Shown here one piece after another: positions 62,781-64,000 of a stretch of 64,000 nucleotides of DNA. The stretch covers positions 1 to 64,000 of the forward strand of contig NZ_BDCK01000003.1 of NCBI RefSeq assembly GCF_001613465.1, written 5' to 3'. The stretch is from Nocardia niwae NBRC 108934 = DSM 45340 (GTDB lineage: Bacteria > Actinomycetota > Actinomycetes > Mycobacteriales > Mycobacteriaceae). A program made the position numbers and the translations under genes. Numbering within the stretch: the stretch's first letter is position 1; every line of letters starts with the position of its first letter. The notes beneath the pieces are model-generated. The model saw only the letters and a list, made by a program, of their open reading frames with translations. It made no database searches and had not been told where the DNA came from.

Positions 62781-63880
62781 CGGTGTCCGCCCCCCACTCG
62801 ATTCTGGACCAGTTGCAGCACCTGGATCAGGCTGCCCGCGAAGTCCTGCAGGTCGTTGAGGTCTTGGAGCTTGCCGTGCTCCGGGTCGGTGAGCGCGCTG
62901 ATGTCCAGGTTGGTCGCGGTCGCGTACACCGCGAAGCTGCTGCCCCGGAAGGTCGCGTCGACCTTCGGCCGGATCACCCGCAGCCGATCCAGCAGGACGC
63001 CGAAACCGTCACCGGTCCTGGCGATCGCGTCCATCAGCTGGCGGGTGTTCTCCAGCAACCCGTTCAGATTCTCGGTCGAGGTGTTCGCGTAATCGCCCAG
63101 CGCGGCGCTGGCGGTGGACAACCTGGTGAGCAGGTCGCCGAGGGCCCGGTTGTTCTCGGCGATGGCGCCGATCATCTGCGGCAGTGTGTCGGCCACCTCG
63201 CCGAGCTCCGACCGCCGTCCCTCGATGGTGGTGGCCAGGGTGCTGAATTCTCCGAGCACACTGTCCACCCGGGCGGAGTTGGCATTCAGGCTGCCGACGA
63301 CGCCGGTCATCTCGGTGATCAGGTGGGCGAGTTGCTCACCGCGACCGCCGACGATGGAGTCGAGTTCCGAGCCGAGCTTGGAGAGGCTGGCGATGCCGCC
63401 GCCGTTGAACAGCATGGAGACCGAGATGAGCAGCTGCTCGACGGTGGCGCCGGCCGAGGTGCTGTCGATGGTGAGCGTGTCGCCGTCGTGCAGCATCGCC
63501 GCGCCGGGCTCGGCCTTGGGCTTGGACACCGCAACGAAAACGTCACCCAGCGGCGTGGCCTGACGCAGTTCCGCCGTGCTGCCCTTGGGCAACTCGATGT
63601 CCTTGCGGATGGTCAGGTCCACGATGGCCTGGAAGTTCTTGGTCTTGATGTCGGTGACCACGCCGACATCCGAACCGCCGATCTTCACCTTCGCCTGATC
63701 AGGCAGATTCAGCGCGTTCTCGAAGACCGCGTGGATCGTGTAGGTCTCCCCGCCCTGGCCCGGTTTCGGCAGCGGCAGCTTCTCCACGGTGAGCCCGCAG
63801 CCGGAGGTGACCGCCACGCCGGCCACCGCGGCGAAAGCGACCAGCGCCCTGCGTGCCTTGATCGTCATTCGGTACGTCAT
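62777..63880 (-). CDS. mceE: Mce-family lipoprotein, MceE-type
   Basis: This 367-residue protein has a lipoprotein signal (RRALVAFAAVAGVAVTSGC, lipobox Cys28), an MCE domain at about 45-125 and a helical coiled region beyond it. It is the lipoprotein position of the six Mce subunits. It overlaps both neighbours (ATGA) and is translationally coupled to them. Confidence 0.92.
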   Translation of the reverse strand: MTYRMTIKARRALVAFAAVAGVAVTSGCGLTVEKLPLPKPGQGGETYTIHAVFENALNLPDQAKVKIGGSDVGVVTDIKTKNFQAIVDLTIRKDIELPKGSTAELRQATPLGDVFVAVSKPKAEPGAAMLHDGDTLTIDSTSAGATVEQLLISVSMLFNGGGIASLSKLGSELDSIVGGRGEQLAHLITEMTGVVGSLNANSARVDSVLGEFSTLATTIEGRRSELGEVADTLPQMIGAIAENNRALGDLLTRLSTASAALGDYANTSTENLNGLLENTRQLMDAIARTGDGFGVLLDRLRVIRPKVDATFRGSSFAVYATATNLDISALTDPEHGKLQDLNDLQDFAGSLIQVLQLVQNRVGGGHR

Positions 63881-64000
63881 TTCGTCAGTCCGAGCAGTGC
63901 CGCGGTGAGGCCGTAGTCGGGTCCGAAGTCCTGCATGTTTCCGGTGCGGCAGCCGTCGGCCTTCATCTGGATGCGTTCGCAGAACAGGCTGACGATCTCA
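63877..64000 (-). CDS. mceD: Mce-family protein, C-terminal end (MceD-type, cut by window edge)
   Basis: The last 40 codons of the upstream Mce gene are visible, with the paired cysteines in SLFCERIQMKADGCRTGN and the end GLTAALLGLTK. The stop overlaps the mceE start (ATGA). By order it is MceD; the rest lies outside the window. Confidence 0.8.
   Translation of the reverse strand, partial: EIVSLFCERIQMKADGCRTGNMQDFGPDYGLTAALLGLTK

Overview
This window looks like chromosome from a mycolic-acid actinomycete (order Mycobacteriales), most likely Nocardia. The DNA is very GC-rich, and GTG and TTG starts are common. The gene set fits that group: a WS/DGAT wax-ester/triacylglycerol synthase, a FAAL–polyketide synthase locus, the 3' end of an mce operon, a FadE10-like acyl-CoA dehydrogenase, a DinB2-type polymerase and an Sdh1-type succinate dehydrogenase. 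I saw no transposase, integrase, tRNA, rRNA or CRISPR array. All family calls come from reading motifs, not from a database search.

Left part (1-20 kb) is mostly lipid and redox genes plus small enzymes. A truncated EamA transporter is followed by a SnoaL-like protein, a methyltransferase and the WS/DGAT enzyme. A nitronate-monooxygenase-like gene follows, with two KstR-type boxes upstream. A GntR regulator is divergent from an ABC1/UbiB-type kinase, and this pair is bracketed by repeated CGTCTCAGACG-like palindromes. Then come an SGNH hydrolase, an overlapping 2OG-oxygenase/SDR pair, a second SDR with a polysaccharide deacetylase, a large flippase-like membrane protein with an embedded degenerate kinase domain, a methyltransferase and a TetR regulator. 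An isochorismatase-fold protein that has lost its catalytic residues comes next. Last is an acyl-CoA ligase divergent from a PA1024-type NADH:quinone reductase, across a long inverted repeat.

Middle part (20-36 kb) opens with the main natural-product candidate: a free-standing acyl carrier protein, a one-module PKS (KS-AT-DH-KR-ACP) and a fatty acyl-AMP ligase. These are joined by ATGA/TTGA overlaps and sit divergent from a metallo-beta-lactamase-fold hydrolase. After it come an S4 RNA-binding protein and an NlpC/P60 peptidoglycan hydrolase with a c-di-AMP (ydaO/yuaA-type) riboswitch leader. An Orc-like ATPase, the FadE10-like gene behind a CRP-like palindrome, an alpha/beta hydrolase, a 95-residue coiled-coil protein and about 0.7 kb without a convincing gene complete this part.

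Right part (36-64 kb) starts with the three-gene succinate dehydrogenase operon, apparently led by a 13-codon upstream ORF. It continues with small proteins (DUF397 and others), a DNA-3-methyladenine glycosylase, a 34-codon ORF with a strong ribosome site, a fused FAD/Fe-S dehydrogenase, an ABC exporter, a secreted TAP-type peptidase, an AcuI-like reductase, DinB2, and a TetR/thioesterase pair. Lon protease carries a HAIR-like heat-shock operator. A DUF445-type membrane protein, a TIGR03084-like protein, L-2-hydroxyglutarate oxidase, a SRPBCC protein and RNase HI follow. The window ends inside an mce operon (mceD end, mceE, mceF, Mce-associated gene) read leftward. Several convergent gene pairs share perfect GC-rich hairpins that probably act as two-way terminators.
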